Notes under the pieces: model-generated
Database searches by the model: none
What the model saw: the letters and a program-made list of their open reading frames with translations, nothing else
What the model was told of the DNA's origin: nothing
Translations under genes and position numbers: made by a program
DNA from: Bosea sp. AS-1
Lineage (GTDB): Bacteria; Pseudomonadota; Alphaproteobacteria; Rhizobiales; Beijerinckiaceae
Length of the DNA: 64,000 nt
Assembly (NCBI RefSeq): GCF_002220095.1
Contig: NZ_CP022371.1
Coordinates: 1 to 64,000, forward strand
Direction: 5' to 3'
Shown here: positions 63,022 to 64,000 of the stretch, in pieces
Layout: each line of letters starts with the position of its first letter
Numbering within the stretch: the stretch's first letter is position 1

Positions 63022-63269
63022 CGCACAGTCCCCAGCGGCCACAATGGAAAAGCGGATTCGTCCGCCGTGTAGTCATCGGGGAGGGAGACGCCCGCGATGG
63101 ATGAAGAAAGGTCGTCGCCGGCGACCGCCCAGTCGATCAGCGCCGAGTTGGCCCCGGCGTGCTTGCGCATGTCGGGGGTGAGGATGCCGTCGAGCGCGTC
63201 GGCGATGGCGCTCTCTGGATTGTGGTGCGCGTGGACCAGGAGGTTCACGGCGACGAGGTACGCTTTCAT
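63018..63269 (-). CDS. Small hypothetical protein
   Basis: 83 residues: MKAYLVAVNLLVHAHHNPES, AIADALDGILTPDMRKHAGA, LIDWAVAGDDLSSSIAGVSL. Short acidic protein with an initial beta strand. GGAGGCCCGGCC precedes ATG 63269. Coupled to both neighbours by four-base overlaps. No family recognised. Confidence 0.6.
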   Translation of the reverse strand: MKAYLVAVNLLVHAHHNPESAIADALDGILTPDMRKHAGANSALIDWAVAGDDLSSSIAGVSLPDDYTADESAFPLWPLGTVR

Positions 63270-63469
63270 GGCCGGGCCTCCTTTGTGTCTGCGCCACAAG
63301 GGTAGGGCTCGGGCGCGTGGACCGAGACGCGCACGGCGCGCTTCCAGGCGTCCGAGCCGGTGAAGTGCCGCCCGAGCCGGGGGTGCCAGACGACGAGGAC
63401 GGGCGTCTCGCTGTCCTCGTCGGTGGCCGAACGCCAGCCGAAGGCTTTGGCGATGAGGCGCCAGGGCAT
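63266..63469 (-). CDS. Small hypothetical protein
   Basis: 67 residues: MPWRLIAKAFGWRSATDEDS, then VLVVWHPRLGRHFTGSDAWK, RAVRVSVHAPEPYPCG. ATG 63469 follows GGAGGTGACC; an upstream in-frame ATG at 63481 overlaps that site. It begins three bases after the stop of the DUF7007 gene and overlaps the following gene. Confidence 0.55.
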   Translation of the reverse strand: MPWRLIAKAFGWRSATDEDSETPVLVVWHPRLGRHFTGSDAWKRAVRVSVHAPEPYPCGADTKEARP

Positions 63470-63471
63470 GG

Positions 63472-64000
63472 TCACCTCCATCCAATGAAGTCGGAGGGGC
63501 CGCCGTAGACCTGGTGGCGCGCCTCGTCGACCACGAAGCCGAAGCGGCCGACGCTGTAGTCGTCGGATGGGACGAGGAAGCGGCGCTCCTCAGTCCCCGG
63601 CCCGCGCTTGCCGCCGAGCGTGGCGACGACTTCGACGAAGCCGGGCTCGTGCTTCGATGTGATGGCCGAGGCGACGACCCAGTCGTCGGCGTGCGCCGCC
63701 TCGAAGGCACGGCGATCCTTCTCGTGCGATTCGCCCGGCATGAGGATCGTGCCGAAGATCGCCTCCCATGCGTCCGGCCACGAATCCTTGACGGTTCGCT
63801 CCGCGCAGCGCCGCTCGAACGCCGTGAAGAGGTGCGGAAAGGTGATCGCGACGATCGCCCACTCGGCATCTTCTTCGTACCAGCCGCCCGCCGAGCGCAG
63901 TGTGGGATGGACCTTGCGGTTGCGCGCGGCCGAAAGCTTGAAGCCGCCGTGTCCGGCGGTCGAATGCGAGGTCACGCCCTCGGCATAGACCGTCGCGCCC
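63472..64000 (-). CDS. DUF7007-type plasmid protein, C-terminal part (runs off the edge)
   Basis: At least 175 codons, open to the right edge: TVYAEGVTSHSTAGHGGFKL, LRSAGGWYEEDAEWAIVAIT, FPHLFTAFERRCAERTVKDS, WPDAWEAIFGTILMPGES. The segment AEG-x4-HSTAGHGG followed by GGWYEEDAEWA is the recognisable domain core of this plasmid family. An internal GTG at 63975 is an unlikely start, because the homologous core begins before it. Confidence 0.65.
   Translation of the reverse strand, partial: GATVYAEGVTSHSTAGHGGFKLSAARNRKVHPTLRSAGGWYEEDAEWAIVAITFPHLFTAFERRCAERTVKDSWPDAWEAIFGTILMPGESHEKDRRAFEAAHADDWVVASAITSKHEPGFVEVVATLGGKRGPGTEERRFLVPSDDYSVGRFGFVVDEARHQVYGGPSDFIGWR

Overview
The window is about 64 kb of high-GC DNA whose gene content points to an alphaproteobacterium of the Hyphomicrobiales (Rhizobiales). 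The indicators are a repABC operon, a second RepC initiator, ArdC/DUF1738, DUF736, an RHE_PE00001-type protein and a MOBP-like relaxase. It is most simply read as part of a large plasmid or chromid. This assignment rests on gene content only. No rRNA, tRNA or CRISPR array was seen.

Layout. 1-9.3 kb is a patchwork: disrupted arsR and ACR3 arsenite-efflux genes, an orphan merR with an intact mer-type promoter, a LysR regulator, a nucleoside phosphorylase, an ArsR-rhodanese fusion, a metallo-beta-lactamase (MBL) persulfide dioxygenase-like gene, an MFS exporter, and truncated pieces of a cysteine desulfurase, a chemoreceptor and CydA. 9.6-28.7 kb is a sulfur-oxidation and thiol-redox region: peroxiredoxin, ArsR, SoxB-like hydrolase, a two-component system, DsbD, DsbA-like protein, L,D-transpeptidase, thioredoxin, TlpA-like protein, an orphan solute-binding protein, a Tat protein, the TsdBA thiosulfate dehydrogenase, a sulfide:quinone oxidoreductase, Blh, two YeeE/YedE halves, a TauE exporter and an AhpD-like protein. 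Four copies of a PmrA-type box (CTTAAG-N5-CTTAAG) sit in front of the SoxB-like, dsbD, thioredoxin and tsdBA genes, and a PmrA/QseB-type response regulator is encoded in the middle of them.

28.9-41.2 kb is the plasmid backbone: LuxR-type regulator, relaxase and MobC, a ParA plus ribbon-helix-helix partition pair beside an iterated centromere-like array, RepC-1, two small HTH regulators, SSB, and a full repABC operon whose repC-2 carries a frameshift. Each repC has an antisense RNA gene opposite its leader. 41.2-49.5 kb and 60.7-64 kb are accessory: a tyrosine recombinase, two toxin-antitoxin pairs, DUF genes and small overlapping genes.

49.55-60.69 kb is an 11.1-kb mercury-resistance element. 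It carries a MerB-MerA fusion, merF, merP, merT, merR, its own ArdC, three tandem tyrosine recombinases and a DUF6262 protein. It has split the resident ardC gene in two: the 3' part lies at 49.3-49.55 kb and the 5' part at 60.69-61.41 kb.

A caution for the whole annotation: about twenty genes have a broken reading frame. In every case where I could define both ends, the length is short by exactly one base per break, mostly in G or C runs. This looks like systematic single-base deletion error in the assembly rather than gene decay, except in 1-9.3 kb, where real truncations are also present. Frame-broken genes are labelled pseudogene because that is what the bases show, but many are probably intact in the cell.
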